Of a stretch of DNA of 64,000 nt, positions 54,485 through 64,000 are shown piece by piece. The position numbers and the translations under genes were made by a program. Position 1 is the first letter of the stretch; each line of letters opens with the position of its first letter. The stretch is from Pseudomonas prosekii. GTDB taxonomy: Bacteria > Pseudomonadota > Gammaproteobacteria > Pseudomonadales > Pseudomonadaceae. The notes under the pieces were generated by a model, which worked only from the letters and a program-made list of their open reading frames with translations, was not told the origin of the DNA and did not search any database. Location: contig NZ_LT629762.1 in the NCBI RefSeq assembly GCF_900105155.1, forward strand, positions 1,984,001 through 2,048,000. The letters are read 5' to 3'.

Positions 54485-55708
54485 ATGACCGACAGCTTCG
54501 TCACCCAATGCCCGCATTGCCAAACCAGCTTCCGCGTCAGCCATGCTCAATTGAGCGTGGCCCGTGGGGTGGTTCGCTGCGGCTCCTGTTTGCAGGTGTT
54601 CAACGCCGCCAAGCAACTGCTTGAGCAGCAGGCCGGCAAGGATGCGGAGAAAGCGCTCGACGCCAGCGTCGTCGAACCGCCGGTGCGGGCTATCAGCCAA
54701 AAGCAATGGTCAGCTACCGAGATGGACCTCGACACGCTCGATCTCGATCAGGAACTGGCGCGGCTCGAACAGCGCGAAATCCAGCCCGTCAAGGACATCG
54801 GCCAGCGCCGCGAAAACGGCCTCAGTGCGCGCCGCGATTCTGTCGAGCACGACGATGAACCGTGGTCCGACAGCCTGTTCAGTGAATCGGCGGCGGATCG
54901 CGCCCAAGCGCTCGAAGTCGAACAACGGCAAACGCCGCCAGAACCAGGCAAGCACTCGCGCACCGAACCTTCGTTCTCGCTGGAACCGGTTGATCTGGAC
55001 GACGAGCCGCAAGTGCCGCAGCTGTCGCACCTGCGCCTGAATGATCCGCTGGACAAACCCCAGCGCCATGAGCGTCTGTCGGCAACCGATGCACCGGACG
55101 ACGACCTGCCGCCAATCGCGCCTTTGCGCAAACGGCATGAACGCAGCGCCGCGACCGAACGTGACGAGGCCCTGAGCGACCTCAGCGACGACCCGCTGCA
55201 ACTCGGCTGGCAAAAACGCCGCTCGCCGTGGGGCCGACGGATGTTGTGGCTGGCGTTGATCGTGCTCGCCGCCGCCGCACTTGCCGGCCAATACATCGCT
55301 TACCATTTCGACGAAATGGCCCGCCAGGACCAATACCGCCCGTGGTTCCAGCAACTGTGCCCAACCCTTGGTTGCACGGTGCCGTCCAAGGTCGACATCG
55401 CCAAAGTCAAAAGCAGCAATCTGGTGGTGCGCAGCCATCCGGACTTCAGCGGCGCGCTGGTGGTGGACGCGATCATCTACAACCGCGCGACGTTCTCCCA
55501 GCCATTTCCCTTGCTGGAACTGCGCTTCGCCGACCTCAACGGTCACTTGATCGCCAGTCGTCGCTTCAAACCCGGCGAATACCTGAGTGGCGACCTCGAA
55601 GGCATGGCCGAAATGCCGCCGCAAACGCCGATCCATATCGCGCTGGATATTCTCGATCCAGGTCCAAAAGCGGTGAACTACAGCCTGAGCTTCCATTCGC
55701 CCGAGTGA
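54485..55708 (+). CDS. Zinc-ribbon plus DUF3426 membrane protein
   Basis: 407 residues. N-terminal MJ0042-type zinc ribbon with C9-PH-C12 and C32-GS-C35; a long, highly charged, low-complexity region (~60-240, rich in Glu/Gln/Asp/Arg); one membrane helix at ~250-270 (MLWLALIVLAAAALAGQYIA); then the periplasmic DUF3426 domain (LVVRSHPDFSGALVVDAIIYN, LRFADLNGHLIASRRFKPGEYL). Orientation predicts cytoplasmic ribbon, periplasmic tail. Function unknown; conserved neighbour of prmA. Confidence 0.9.
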   Translation: MTDSFVTQCPHCQTSFRVSHAQLSVARGVVRCGSCLQVFNAAKQLLEQQAGKDAEKALDASVVEPPVRAISQKQWSATEMDLDTLDLDQELARLEQREIQPVKDIGQRRENGLSARRDSVEHDDEPWSDSLFSESAADRAQALEVEQRQTPPEPGKHSRTEPSFSLEPVDLDDEPQVPQLSHLRLNDPLDKPQRHERLSATDAPDDDLPPIAPLRKRHERSAATERDEALSDLSDDPLQLGWQKRRSPWGRRMLWLALIVLAAAALAGQYIAYHFDEMARQDQYRPWFQQLCPTLGCTVPSKVDIAKVKSSNLVVRSHPDFSGALVVDAIIYNRATFSQPFPLLELRFADLNGHLIASRRFKPGEYLSGDLEGMAEMPPQTPIHIALDILDPGPKAVNYSLSFHSPE

Positions 55709-55813
55709 AACGGTTCAGTGCTCGCGCATTGACGTCGTATTTCTGACTGCCCCCGCCCAGACAGAACTGCTGGCAATAACAAAATAACTGTTCAGATTTT
55801 GTTCAATTCAGCC

Positions 55814-55842
55814 TTTATCCAGTCATCGAGAGCGGGTATCAT
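55814..55842 (+). promoter_or_regulatory. Candidate dusB-fis promoter
   Basis: TTTATC, 17-bp spacer, TATCAT, ending ~50 bp before the dusB ATG. Spacing is ideal and the -10 matches 5 of 6. A GC-rich start region follows (GCCAACCC), as expected for growth-rate-controlled operons. Confidence 0.5.
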
Positions 55843-55893
55843 GCCAACCCTTTTTCGAACTCTAATGATCCGGCCCCACAACAGGGAAGTCCT

Positions 55894-56904
55894 ATGTCGG
55901 CGGTACGCATCGGTCCATATACATTGCACAACGGCTTGATCCTCGCCCCAATGGCGGGCGTCACCGACCAGCCCTTTCGTCAGCTGTGCAAGCGACTGGG
56001 CGCAGGGCTCGTAGTCTCGGAAATGGTCACCAGCGACATGAGCTTGTGGAACACCCGCAAATCGCGGATGCGCATGATTCACGAAGGTGATCCCGAGCCA
56101 CGCTCGGTGCAGATCGCCGGTGGCGATGCGCAGATGCTGGCGGATGCGGCCCGGGCCAACGTCGAACTGGGCGCACAGATTATTGATATCAACATGGGTT
56201 GTCCGGCGAAGAAGGTCTGCAACAAGGCCGCCGGCTCCGCGTTGCTGAAAGACGAAACACTGGTTACCGAGATCCTGCAGGCCGTCGTGGCTGCGGTTGA
56301 TGTGCCGGTGACCTTGAAGATCCGCACCGGTTGGGACCGCGACAACAAGAACGGCCTGACCGTGGCGAAGATCGCCGAGCAGGCCGGGATCACGGCGCTG
56401 GCGGTGCATGGCCGCACCCGTGCCGACCTGTACACCGGCGAAGCCGAGTACGACACGATTGCCGCGATCAAGCAGGCCGTGTCGATGCCGGTATTTGCCA
56501 ACGGCGACATTGATTCACCCGAGAAGGCCCGGTACGTGCTCGACGCGACCGGTGCCGATGGCCTGTTGATAGGCCGGGCTGCCCAGGGGCGGCCGTGGAT
56601 TTTTCGTGAGATCGATCACTTCCTGCGCACCGGCGAAAAACTCCCGGCGCTGGCATTGATCGAGGTGGAACGCATTCTGCTAGAGCATCTGGCTGCGCTG
56701 CACGTTTTCTATGGAGACGTGATGGGCGTACGGATTGCCCGCAAGCATGTGGGCTGGTATCTCGCAACCTTGCCGGGCGCCAGGGAGTTTCGCGCCCACT
56801 TCAATCGTTTGGAAGATACGGAAGCACAATGCGCCAACGTTCAGGGCTACTTCGCCGAACGTTACAAGAGCCTGACAGGGGACGGAGACGAGGTGGCCGC
56901 ATGA
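55894..56904 (+). CDS. dusB: tRNA-dihydrouridine synthase DusB
   Basis: 336 residues, FMN-dependent TIM barrel. [22 protein letters not shown] opens the barrel; the active-site segment NMGC(103)[15 protein letters not shown] is intact; FMN-binding [19 protein letters not shown] and [11 protein letters not shown] and [18 protein letters not shown] follow. Reduces uridine in tRNA. Its stop overlaps the fis ATG (ATGA), the same dusB-fis coupling as in enterics. Confidence 0.95.
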   Translation: MSAVRIGPYTLHNGLILAPMAGVTDQPFRQLCKRLGAGLVVSEMVTSDMSLWNTRKSRMRMIHEGDPEPRSVQIAGGDAQMLADAARANVELGAQIIDINMGCPAKKVCNKAAGSALLKDETLVTEILQAVVAAVDVPVTLKIRTGWDRDNKNGLTVAKIAEQAGITALAVHGRTRADLYTGEAEYDTIAAIKQAVSMPVFANGDIDSPEKARYVLDATGADGLLIGRAAQGRPWIFREIDHFLRTGEKLPALALIEVERILLEHLAALHVFYGDVMGVRIARKHVGWYLATLPGAREFRAHFNRLEDTEAQCANVQGYFAERYKSLTGDGDEVAA

Positions 56905-57221
56905 CGATGATGACCGAGACTTTAGTGAGTGGAACAACACCCGTGAGCGACAACGTGAATTTGAAACAGCACCTCAATACGCCGAGCGAAGAAGGTCAGA
57001 CCCTTCGCGGGAGTGTCGAGAAGGCGCTGCACAATTATTTCGCCCACCTTGAAGGCGCTGCCGTCACGGATGTGTACAACCTGGTGCTCTCCGAAGTCGA
57101 GGCGCCCCTGCTCGAATGCGTGATGAACTACGTCAAGGGCAACCAGACCAAGGCCAGCGAGCTGCTCGGACTCAATCGAGGCACGCTGCGCAAGAAACTC
57201 AAGCAGTACGATTTGCTGTAA
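56901..57221 (+). CDS. fis: Nucleoid-associated protein Fis
   Basis: 106 residues. N-terminal beta-hairpin region, dimerisation helices ([25 protein letters not shown]), and C-terminal [30 protein letters not shown]. Translated from an ATG inside the dusB stop codon. Shapes chromosome topology and activates growth-phase genes. A terminator follows at 57239. Confidence 0.95.
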   Translation: MTMMTETLVSGTTPVSDNVNLKQHLNTPSEEGQTLRGSVEKALHNYFAHLEGAAVTDVYNLVLSEVEAPLLECVMNYVKGNQTKASELLGLNRGTLRKKLKQYDLL

Positions 57222-57238
57222 GCATTCAATCAAACCAG

Positions 57239-57270
57239 AAAGGCGCCCGCGTAAAACCGGTCGCCTTTTT
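57239..57270 (+). terminator. Terminator of dusB-fis
   Basis: AAAGGCG (57239-57245) pairs with CGCCTTT (57262-57268), with inner CCG/CGG pairing, then a T run. purH begins 33 bp later with its own start region. Confidence 0.8.
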
Positions 57271-57302
57271 TGCTGACTCCTTTGCTTTTGATGGAAATTG
57301 AA

Positions 57303-58910
57303 ATGACCGACCAGACTACCCGCCTGCCGATCCGCCGCGCCTTGATCAGCGTTTCCGACAAGACCGGGATCCTCGAGTTCGCCAAGGAGCTTGAAGCTCT
57401 GGGCGTCGAGATCCTCTCCACCGGCGGAACGTTCAAGCTGCTGCGCGACAACGGTGTTGCCGCAGTGGAAGTCGCGGACTACACCGGTTTCGCAGAAATG
57501 ATGGACGGTCGGGTGAAGACCCTGCACCCGAAAATCCACGGTGGGATCCTCGGTCGTCGCGGTATCGACGACGCGATCATGAACGAGCACGGCATCAAGC
57601 CGATCGACCTGGTTGCAGTCAATCTTTACCCGTTCGAAGCCACCATCAACAAGCCAGGCTGCGACCTGCCGACCGCCATCGAAAACATCGATATCGGCGG
57701 CCCGACCATGGTTCGCTCGGCAGCCAAAAACCACAAAGACGTGGCCATCGTGGTGAATGCCAGCGATTACGCCAGCGTGCTCGAAGGCCTGAAGGCCGGC
57801 GGCCTGACTTACGCGCAGCGTTTCGACCTGATGCTCAAGGCTTTCGAACACACCGCCGCCTACGACGGCATGATCGCCAACTACATGGGCACCGTGAACC
57901 AGAGCGCTGAAACCCTCAGCACCGAAGGTCGCAGCGAGTTCCCGCGTACGTTCAACAGCCAATTCGTCAAGGCTCAGGAAATGCGCTACGGCGAGAACCC
58001 GCACCAGAGCGCGGCGTTCTACGTGGAAACCAAGCCTGCCGAAGTCGGCATCGCCACCGCGACCCAACTGCAAGGCAAAGAGCTGTCGTACAACAACGTG
58101 GCTGACACCGACGCCGCGCTGGAGTGTGTGAAGAGCTTCGTCAAACCAGCCTGCGTGATCGTCAAGCACGCCAACCCGTGCGGTGTGGCGGTGAGCCCGG
58201 ACGCCGAGGGCGGCATCCGTCAGGCCTACGAACTGGCTTACGCCACCGACACCGAATCGGCGTTCGGCGGCATCATCGCGTTCAACCGCGAGCTGGACGC
58301 TGAAACCGCCAAAGCCATCGTCGAGCGCCAGTTCGTCGAAGTGATCATCGCCCCATCCGTCAGCGCAGAAGCCCGCGCCATCGTCGCGGCGAAAGCCAAC
58401 GTGCGCCTGCTGTCCTGCGGCGAGTGGTCGGCTGACCGCGCCGCTGCGTGGGACTACAAACGCGTGAATGGCGGTTTGCTGGTGCAGAGCCGCGACATCG
58501 GCATGATCGGCAGCGAAGACCTGAAAGTCGTGACCAAACGCGCCCCGACCGAGCAAGAGATCAACGACCTGATCTTTGCCTGGAAAGTCGCCAAGTACGT
58601 TAAATCCAACGCCATTGTCTACGCGAAAAATCGCCAGACCATCGGTGTCGGCGCGGGCCAGATGAGCCGCGTGAACTCGGCGCGGATTGCCGCGATCAAG
58701 GCTGAACACGCTGGTTTGCAGGTCGCCGGTTCGGTGATGGCCTCTGACGCGTTCTTCCCGTTCCGCGACGGTCTGGACAATGCGGCCAAGGTCGGCATCA
58801 CTGCGGTGATCCAGCCAGGTGGTTCGATGCGTGATGCCGAGGTGATTGCTGCGGCTGATGAAGCCGGCATCGCCATGGTATTCACCGGCATGCGCCACTT
58901 CCGTCACTGA
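57303..58910 (+). CDS. purH: AICAR transformylase / IMP cyclohydrolase
   Basis: 535 residues, bifunctional. N-terminal MGS-like cyclohydrolase ([44 protein letters not shown]); C-terminal transformylase with GENPHQSA, the Lys-His catalytic pair KHANPCG and GQMSRVNS. Last two steps to IMP. Start at ATG 57303 (GGAA upstream) gives the usual N-terminus MTDQTTRLP. Linked to purD after a REPIN. Confidence 0.97.
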   Translation: MTDQTTRLPIRRALISVSDKTGILEFAKELEALGVEILSTGGTFKLLRDNGVAAVEVADYTGFAEMMDGRVKTLHPKIHGGILGRRGIDDAIMNEHGIKPIDLVAVNLYPFEATINKPGCDLPTAIENIDIGGPTMVRSAAKNHKDVAIVVNASDYASVLEGLKAGGLTYAQRFDLMLKAFEHTAAYDGMIANYMGTVNQSAETLSTEGRSEFPRTFNSQFVKAQEMRYGENPHQSAAFYVETKPAEVGIATATQLQGKELSYNNVADTDAALECVKSFVKPACVIVKHANPCGVAVSPDAEGGIRQAYELAYATDTESAFGGIIAFNRELDAETAKAIVERQFVEVIIAPSVSAEARAIVAAKANVRLLSCGEWSADRAAAWDYKRVNGGLLVQSRDIGMIGSEDLKVVTKRAPTEQEINDLIFAWKVAKYVKSNAIVYAKNRQTIGVGAGQMSRVNSARIAAIKAEHAGLQVAGSVMASDAFFPFRDGLDNAAKVGITAVIQPGGSMRDAEVIAAADEAGIAMVFTGMRHFRH

Positions 58911-58923
58911 TACACCGATCCCC

Positions 58924-59012
58924 TGTGGGAGCGAGCTTGCTCGCGATAGCGCCTGTTGAGACACATTGATGCTGGATGTGCCGCCGCCATCGCGAGCAAG
59001 CTCGCTCCCACA
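58924..59012. repeat. REPIN, family A, between purH and purD
   Basis: Arms TGTGGGAGCGAGCTTGCTCG and CGAGCAAGCTCGCTCCCACA. If the two genes are one transcript, the REPIN lies within it and could affect the ratio of their products. Confidence 0.9.
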
Positions 59013-59061
59013 GAAAAGCAGCTCCAGTGCTGCTTCCCAGAATCAACCGAGGTTTTTTGAA

Positions 59062-60357
59062 ATGAATGTTTTGATCATTGGCAGCGGTGGCCGTGAACAC
59101 GCACTGGCCTGGAAAGTGGCTAAGGATCCGCGTGTGCAGAAAGTTTTTGTTGCTCCGGGCAACGCCGGCACCGCCATTGAAGCCAAGTGCGAAAACGTCG
59201 CCATCGACGTGCTGGCGCTTGAGCAACTGGCCGATTTCGCCGAGAAAAACGTTTCCCTGACCATCGTTGGCCCGGAAGTGCCACTGGTCGCCGGCGTGGT
59301 CGATCTGTTCCGCTCGCGCGGCCTCGATTGCTTCGGTCCGACCGCTGGCGCTGCGCAGCTGGAAGGCTCGAAAGCGTTCACCAAGGATTTCCTGGCGCGC
59401 CACAAGATCCCGACCGCCGATTACCAGAACTTCACCGAAATCGAGCCGGCCCTGGCTTACCTGCGCGAAAAAGGCGCACCGATCGTGATCAAGGCCGATG
59501 GCCTGGCCGCCGGTAAAGGCGTGATCGTCGCCATGACCTTGGCCGAAGCCGAAGACGCCGTGCGCGACATGCTCGCCGGCAACGCTTTCGGCGACGCCGG
59601 TTCGCGCGTGGTCATCGAAGAATTCCTCGATGGCGAAGAAGCCAGCTTCATCGTCATGGTCGACGGCAAGAACGTCTTGCCGATGGCCACCAGCCAGGAC
59701 CATAAACGCGTCGGCGACGGCGATACCGGTCCGAACACCGGCGGCATGGGCGCCTACTCCCCTGCCCCGGTGGTCACCGCCGACGTGCACCAGCGCGTCA
59801 TGGACCTGGTGATCTGGCCAACCGTGCGCGGCATGGCCGATGAAGGCAACGTCTACACCGGTTTCCTCTACGCTGGGCTGATGATCGACAAAGCCGGTAA
59901 CCCAAAAGTTATCGAGTTCAACTGCCGTTTCGGCGACCCTGAGACCCAACCGGTGATGCTGCGCTTGCAGTCGAGCCTGGTGTTGTTGGTCGAAGCTGCC
60001 CTGGCGCAAGCCCTGGACAAAGTCGAAGCGCAATGGGATCCGCGCCCGAGCGTCGGCATCGTTCTGGCGGCAGGCGGCTATCCGGGCGACTACGCTAAAG
60101 GCGTGGCGATCAACGGTCTGGACGCAGCGGCGCAACTGGAAGGTAAAGTCTTCCACGCCGGCACTGCGCTCAAGGATGGTCAAGTGGTAACGGCCGGTGG
60201 TCGGGTGCTCTGCGCCACGGCGATGGGCGCCAGCGTTGATGCGGCGCAGCAGCAGGCGTACAAATTGGCGGCGAAGATCGACTGGGAAGGCAGCTTCTAT
60301 CGCAAGGACATTGGCTACCGCGCCATTGCCCGCGAGCGTGGCGAAACTCAGGAATAA
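59062..60357 (+). CDS. purD: Phosphoribosylamine-glycine ligase
   Basis: 431 residues, ATP-grasp enzyme of de novo purine synthesis. N-terminal MNVLIIGSGGREHALAWK, then VKADGLAAGKGV, and the metal/substrate segment GPNTGGMGAYSPAP. ATG 59062 is used: GAGG is 10 bp upstream; an upstream frame would run through the REPIN. Followed by a hairpin. Confidence 0.96.
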   Translation: MNVLIIGSGGREHALAWKVAKDPRVQKVFVAPGNAGTAIEAKCENVAIDVLALEQLADFAEKNVSLTIVGPEVPLVAGVVDLFRSRGLDCFGPTAGAAQLEGSKAFTKDFLARHKIPTADYQNFTEIEPALAYLREKGAPIVIKADGLAAGKGVIVAMTLAEAEDAVRDMLAGNAFGDAGSRVVIEEFLDGEEASFIVMVDGKNVLPMATSQDHKRVGDGDTGPNTGGMGAYSPAPVVTADVHQRVMDLVIWPTVRGMADEGNVYTGFLYAGLMIDKAGNPKVIEFNCRFGDPETQPVMLRLQSSLVLLVEAALAQALDKVEAQWDPRPSVGIVLAAGGYPGDYAKGVAINGLDAAAQLEGKVFHAGTALKDGQVVTAGGRVLCATAMGASVDAAQQQAYKLAAKIDWEGSFYRKDIGYRAIARERGETQE

Positions 60358-60373
60358 GCCAGCCATTCGGCCA

Positions 60374-60396
60374 GGCAAGGGCTTGAGGCCCTTGCC
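60374..60396. terminator. Hairpin after purD
   Basis: GGCAAGGGC-TTGAG-GCCCTTGCC: a 9-bp perfect stem 17 bp after the purD stop, without a T run. Perhaps a Rho-linked end or an mRNA stabiliser ahead of retS. Confidence 0.55.
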
Positions 60397-60456
60397 GGAC
60401 TATTCCGGGGCCGCGCATAGTAATAATCTGGCATCAACCTACGAAGGGATTTCGCC

Positions 60457-63234
60457 GTGCGCTGGCTCAGGATTGCCATAGGTCTTACCGTCACTCTGTT
60501 GACCTTGCTCTGCATGCTTCCGGCCCAGGCCGCGCAAGGCAGTGCCTGGTCGGTATTGCTCGACGAACAGGGCGACCTGGCGCTCAGCGATATCCGTTCC
60601 GCTCGCTACACCAATCAATTCAGCCCGATCGAACTTGACCGCCTCACCGCGGCCGAGCCCGACGGCGCGTTATGGCTGCGCTTCAAACTGGCGCCGGGCA
60701 AACACGAGCAATTGCTGCGCGTGTTCGCTCCCGACTTGTCGCACCTCAATCTGTATGTGCTGGACGGCGATACGCTGGTCGAGCAACTCAACACCGGCAC
60801 CCAGCAACCGCAAGCCAATCGGCCATTGCCGAGCAGTGACTTCATGTTGCCGCTGCCGCAAGCCGACAAACCGCTCGATGTGTACGTGCGCCTGGTTTCG
60901 CAACATCAATTGCGGCCGTACATCACCCTGCAAGCTGCGGTAAACACCGCGGCCAATCAGAACCTCACGCTGATCTACGGCCTGCTGTTCGGCTGCATCG
61001 GCATGCTGATCCTGCACAACCTTGTGCGCTTCGCTTACACCCGTTCGCGCAGCAGTTTATGGCTGGCGGCGTGCGAATGCCTGCTGATGCTCAGCGTGAT
61101 CCTGCTGCTCAACCTCGCCGGACCGTGGCTGCCGAACTGGCACGCGATCCAGACGCCGGGCGCCTACCTTGCGTTGTTGCTGACCGCGCCGTGCGGGTTG
61201 ATGTTCGCCTATCGGTTCTTTTCGCCGCTCGGCCCGCATCCGCTGAACAAATTGCTGCTGGGCGACATTCTGTTCACCGTGGTCTGCGGGTTGCTGCTGC
61301 TGTTCGTCAACACCTTGCCGCTGAACATCATTACGTACCTGCTGGTCGCGCTCGCCGGCCTGAGCATGTTGTTTGTCGGCGCTTATCACTGGCAAAAAGG
61401 CTATCGCCCGGCGCGGCTGTTTGTCGCCGGCATGGTGGTGTTCAACATTGGCGCGCTGATCATCCTTCCGGCGCTGCTGGGGCTGACGCTGGTGCCGCCG
61501 CAAGGCCTGATCATCATTCTGCTGGTGTTCATCTGCGTCAGCGGTTTGCTGATGAGCGTGGCGCTGTTCGAACGCCATCGCAGCATCACCGAAGATCGCT
61601 TCAGCGTCAGCCGTGACCTGGCGGCGAGCAACGCCGAGATCAACGCCAAAGCCGAATTCCTCGCGAAAATCAGCCACGAAATCCGCACACCCATGAATGG
61701 CGTGCTGGGCATGACCGAGCTGTTGCTGGGCACGCCGCTGTCGGTCAAGCAGCGTGATTACGTGCAGACGATCCACAGCGCCGGCAACGAACTGCTGACC
61801 CTGATCAACGAGATTCTCGACATCTCCAAGCTCGAATCCGGGCAGATCGAACTCGACGACGTGCAATTCGACCTGAATGCGTTGATCGAAGATTGTCTGA
61901 GTATTTTCCGCGCCAAGGCTGAACAGCAGAACGTCGAACTGATCAGTTTCATTCAGCCGCAAGTGCCCCGCGTCATCAGCGGCGACCCGACGCGCCTGCG
62001 CCAGACGCTGCTGAGCCTGCTGGAAAACGCGCTGAAGAAAACCGACGAGGGCGAAATCCTGATCGTCGTCGCGCTCGACGACCGCAGCGCCAAACCGCGT
62101 TTGCGCATTGCCGTGCAGGACAGCGGTTTGCCGATGGATGCCGAAGAACGCGATGCGCTGATGCACGCCGAACTGCACAGCAAAAACTTCCTGTCGGCCA
62201 CCCGTCTGGGCGGCAATCTGGGGCTGGTGATCGCCCGTCAGCTGATTCGCCTGATGCAAGGCGAGTTCGGCATCAAGAGCGGCACCACCCAGGGCAGCAC
62301 CTTGTGGCTGACTTTGCCGCTGGATCCGGATCGCCTCGAACACCCGACTTCCGATCTCGACAGCCCGCTGCAAGGCGCGCGCGTGCTGGTGGTCGACGAC
62401 AACGACACTTGCCGCAAAGTGCTGGTGCAGCAGTGCAGCGCCTGGGGCCTCAACGTCAGCGCGGTGCCGTCCGGCAAAGAAGCGCTGGCGCTGCTGCGCA
62501 CCAAGGCGCACCTGCGCGATTACTTCGACGTGGTCTTGCTCGATCAGAACATGCCCGGCATGACCGGCATGCAACTGGCGGCGAAGATCAAGGAAGACCC
62601 GAGCCTGAACCACGACATCCTGCTGATCATGCTCACGGGCATCAGCAATGCGCCGAGCAAGATCATCGCGCGCAACTCGGGGATCAAACGCATTCTCGCC
62701 AAACCGGTAGCCGGCTACACGCTCAAGACCACCCTCGCGGACGAGTTGACCCAGCGCAACAAAGGCCTCGCCGTGTCGCCTAACCTGCCCAGCGGCCCGA
62801 CCCTGCCGGTCAAGGTGCCCAGCGACTTCCGCATTCTGGTGGCTGAAGACAACAGCATCTCGACCAAGGTGATTCGCGGCATGCTCGGCAAGCTCAACCT
62901 GCAACCGGACACCGCGAGCAATGGCGAAGAAGCCCTGCAAGCGATGAAAGCGCAGCGTTACGACCTGGTGCTGATGGACTGCGAAATGCCGATCCTCGAC
63001 GGTTTCTCCGCGACCCAGCAATTGCGTGCGTGGGAAGTCGGCAACCAGCGGATCCGCACACCAGTGGTGGCGCTGACCGCGCACATCCTCGCCGAGCACA
63101 AGGAGCGCGCGCGCCAGGCCGGCATGGACGGGCACATGGCCAAACCGGTGGAGTTGTCGCAACTGCGCGAACTGATCGAACACTGGGTTGCGCAGCGTGA
63201 TCAGCAGAGCCGCGTGAGCCCGCAAACCTCCTGA
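60457..63234 (+). CDS. retS: Hybrid sensor kinase RetS
   Basis: 925 residues with GTG start (AAGGGAT upstream). Signal peptide; periplasmic 7TMR-DISMED2 sensor (~30-155); 7TMR-DISM seven-helix domain (~170-380); HisKA with H407 ([13 protein letters not shown]); HATPase region; two receivers with D696 (LLDQNMPG) and D841 (LMDCEMPI). The ATP-binding boxes are atypical ([12 protein letters not shown]), as in the known RetS, which acts by forming a complex with GacS and blocking its activity rather than as a standard kinase. It favours motile or acute lifestyle over biofilm. Confidence 0.93.
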   Translation: MRWLRIAIGLTVTLLTLLCMLPAQAAQGSAWSVLLDEQGDLALSDIRSARYTNQFSPIELDRLTAAEPDGALWLRFKLAPGKHEQLLRVFAPDLSHLNLYVLDGDTLVEQLNTGTQQPQANRPLPSSDFMLPLPQADKPLDVYVRLVSQHQLRPYITLQAAVNTAANQNLTLIYGLLFGCIGMLILHNLVRFAYTRSRSSLWLAACECLLMLSVILLLNLAGPWLPNWHAIQTPGAYLALLLTAPCGLMFAYRFFSPLGPHPLNKLLLGDILFTVVCGLLLLFVNTLPLNIITYLLVALAGLSMLFVGAYHWQKGYRPARLFVAGMVVFNIGALIILPALLGLTLVPPQGLIIILLVFICVSGLLMSVALFERHRSITEDRFSVSRDLAASNAEINAKAEFLAKISHEIRTPMNGVLGMTELLLGTPLSVKQRDYVQTIHSAGNELLTLINEILDISKLESGQIELDDVQFDLNALIEDCLSIFRAKAEQQNVELISFIQPQVPRVISGDPTRLRQTLLSLLENALKKTDEGEILIVVALDDRSAKPRLRIAVQDSGLPMDAEERDALMHAELHSKNFLSATRLGGNLGLVIARQLIRLMQGEFGIKSGTTQGSTLWLTLPLDPDRLEHPTSDLDSPLQGARVLVVDDNDTCRKVLVQQCSAWGLNVSAVPSGKEALALLRTKAHLRDYFDVVLLDQNMPGMTGMQLAAKIKEDPSLNHDILLIMLTGISNAPSKIIARNSGIKRILAKPVAGYTLKTTLADELTQRNKGLAVSPNLPSGPTLPVKVPSDFRILVAEDNSISTKVIRGMLGKLNLQPDTASNGEEALQAMKAQRYDLVLMDCEMPILDGFSATQQLRAWEVGNQRIRTPVVALTAHILAEHKERARQAGMDGHMAKPVELSQLRELIEHWVAQRDQQSRVSPQTS

Positions 63235-63299
63235 GCCGACAGGCGCCACAGCGCCTGATAGACTGCGCCTCGACTTCCCCCGCCAGTGAGCCCGTCCCC

Positions 63300-63896
63300 A
63301 TGCTCCATGTGTTGTTCAGTGTTTACCTGAAGATGCTGGTGCTCTATAGCCCGTTCTTCGTGTTGTCCTGCTTCATCAGCCTGACTCGCGGTTATTCGCG
63401 CAAGGAACAACGACGCCTGGCCTGGAAAGTCGCGACGGCGACCCTGGTATCCAGCGTTCTGCTGTACCTGTTCGGGCGGGTGATTTTCAGTGTGTTCGGC
63501 ATCACCGTGGACGCCTTCCGCATCGGCGCCGGCAGCGTGCTGTTCATCTCGGCGCTGGGCATGGCGCAAGGCAAGTCGGCGGTGCAGACCGACAATGTGC
63601 AGCAAGACGTGACCATCGTGCCGCTGACCATCCCGCTGACGGTCGGCCCCGGCACCATCGGTGCGCTGCTGGTGATGGGCGTGAGCCAGCCGCATTGGGA
63701 CGACAAACTCACGGCCATTCTGAGTATCGCGCTGGCTAGCCTTACCGTCGGTGTGGTGCTTTACATGTCCAACCGCATCGAGCGAATTCTCGGTGATCAG
63801 GGTTTGCAGATTGTCAGCCGCCTGATGGGGTTGTTCGTGTGTGCGCTGGCGGCGCAGATTATCTTTACCGGCGTCAGAGGTTATCTGGTCCCGTAA
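63300..63896 (+). CDS. MarC-family inner-membrane protein
   Basis: 198 residues, six hydrophobic helices, full-length for the family: FSVYLKMLVLYSPFFVLSCFIS, LFGRVIFSVFGITVDAFRIGAGSVLF, and the conserved VPLTIPLTVGPGTIGALLVMG. UPF0056/MarC proteins have no proven function; early link to multiple antibiotic resistance was not upheld. It ends with a terminator. Confidence 0.92.
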   Translation: MLHVLFSVYLKMLVLYSPFFVLSCFISLTRGYSRKEQRRLAWKVATATLVSSVLLYLFGRVIFSVFGITVDAFRIGAGSVLFISALGMAQGKSAVQTDNVQQDVTIVPLTIPLTVGPGTIGALLVMGVSQPHWDDKLTAILSIALASLTVGVVLYMSNRIERILGDQGLQIVSRLMGLFVCALAAQIIFTGVRGYLVP

Positions 63897-63903
63897 AAGC
63901 GCA

Positions 63904-63940
63904 AAGGCTGAAGGTTATTAACCTTCAGCCTTGTTGTTTA
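63904..63940. terminator. Rho-independent terminator after marC
   Basis: AAGGCTGAAGGTT-ATT-AACCTTCAGCCTT: a perfect 13-bp stem followed by GTTGTTTATT. Could serve both directions. Confidence 0.88.
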
Positions 63941-64000
63941 TTACTTTGCGTTACTTAGCTGATTGCATTTCTGCGGCGCTGAAAGCGATTGGTCAGCGCA

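Noticed and set aside
61057..63249. 730-codon minus-strand frame opposite retS
   Set aside because: Long antisense frames are common in GC-rich genes; RetS has all domains and residues expected.
63941..64000. Possible end of a minus-strand gene at the right edge
   Set aside because: Frames such as ALTNRFQRRRNAIS-stop are open to the window edge, but 60 bases give no basis to choose between them or to name a protein.

Overview
The window is a piece of a GC-rich chromosome from a fluorescent-group Pseudomonas. Three things point there. Several gene orders match P. aeruginosa and P. fluorescens as I recall them: speA-yciH-nudix-DUF2333-gcbA-ctpL-dsbD-aroQ-accB-accC-prmA-dusB-fis-purH-purD-retS-marC; thiolase / two-domain FabG / MaoC; and a purine cluster with 8-oxoguanine deaminase and adenine deaminase. 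The intergenic regions carry many Pseudomonas-type REP palindromes, mostly as REPIN pairs. The copA and copZ promoters are textbook CueR promoters. No rRNA, tRNA or CRISPR was found.

Layout. 1-5.2 kb: purine-related genes (8-oxoguanine deaminase 3' end, BMP-type nucleoside-binding protein, 2OG-Fe(II) oxygenase, adenine deaminase) with a ChaA-type antiporter on the other strand. 5.3-11.9 kb: an MFS transporter, ArsR and LysR regulators, a monooxygenase-domain protein plus zinc-type dehydrogenase pair, a 56-aa protein and a Bcr/CflA efflux pump. 12.1-17.2 kb: copper homeostasis (copZ, copA, cueR) and a convergent MFS gene. 17.3-19.1 kb: an IS3-family element inside the first unit of a four-unit tandem REPIN array. 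19.1-27.4 kb: RIO kinase, a dCache chemoreceptor, an AraC regulator, and an acyl-CoA module (thiolase, FabG4-like reductase, MaoC hydratase). 27.8-31.4 kb: a Gly/Thr-repeat collagen-like lipoprotein followed by a TpsB-type outer-membrane transporter. 31.5-32.7 kb: a second IS copy, again inside a REP. 32.8-40.1 kb: two DUF4136 lipoproteins, cmoM, a MazG-like protein, a small membrane protein, a MATE pump, and a vgrG-DUF4123-lipoprotein esterase set. 40.3-63.9 kb: the conserved speA-to-marC core.

How the genes work together. The copper genes form a self-contained circuit: CueR, co-transcribed with copA, should activate the 19-bp-spacer promoters in front of both copA and copZ. GcbA (diguanylate cyclase), a CtpL-like phosphate chemoreceptor and RetS (Gac/Rsm branch) cluster with housekeeping operons (accBC, dusB-fis, purH, purD) and set the attachment or motility state.

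Most notable observations: both IS copies sit at the centre of REP palindromes with the same 3-bp duplication, and they differ from each other only in one 357-bp block where 10 of 11 changes are synonymous; a 132-bp-period tandem REPIN array; a TpsB transporter whose only visible partner is a collagen-like lipoprotein; and a VgrG that stops after its OB-fold, next to a DUF4123 adaptor without an obvious effector.
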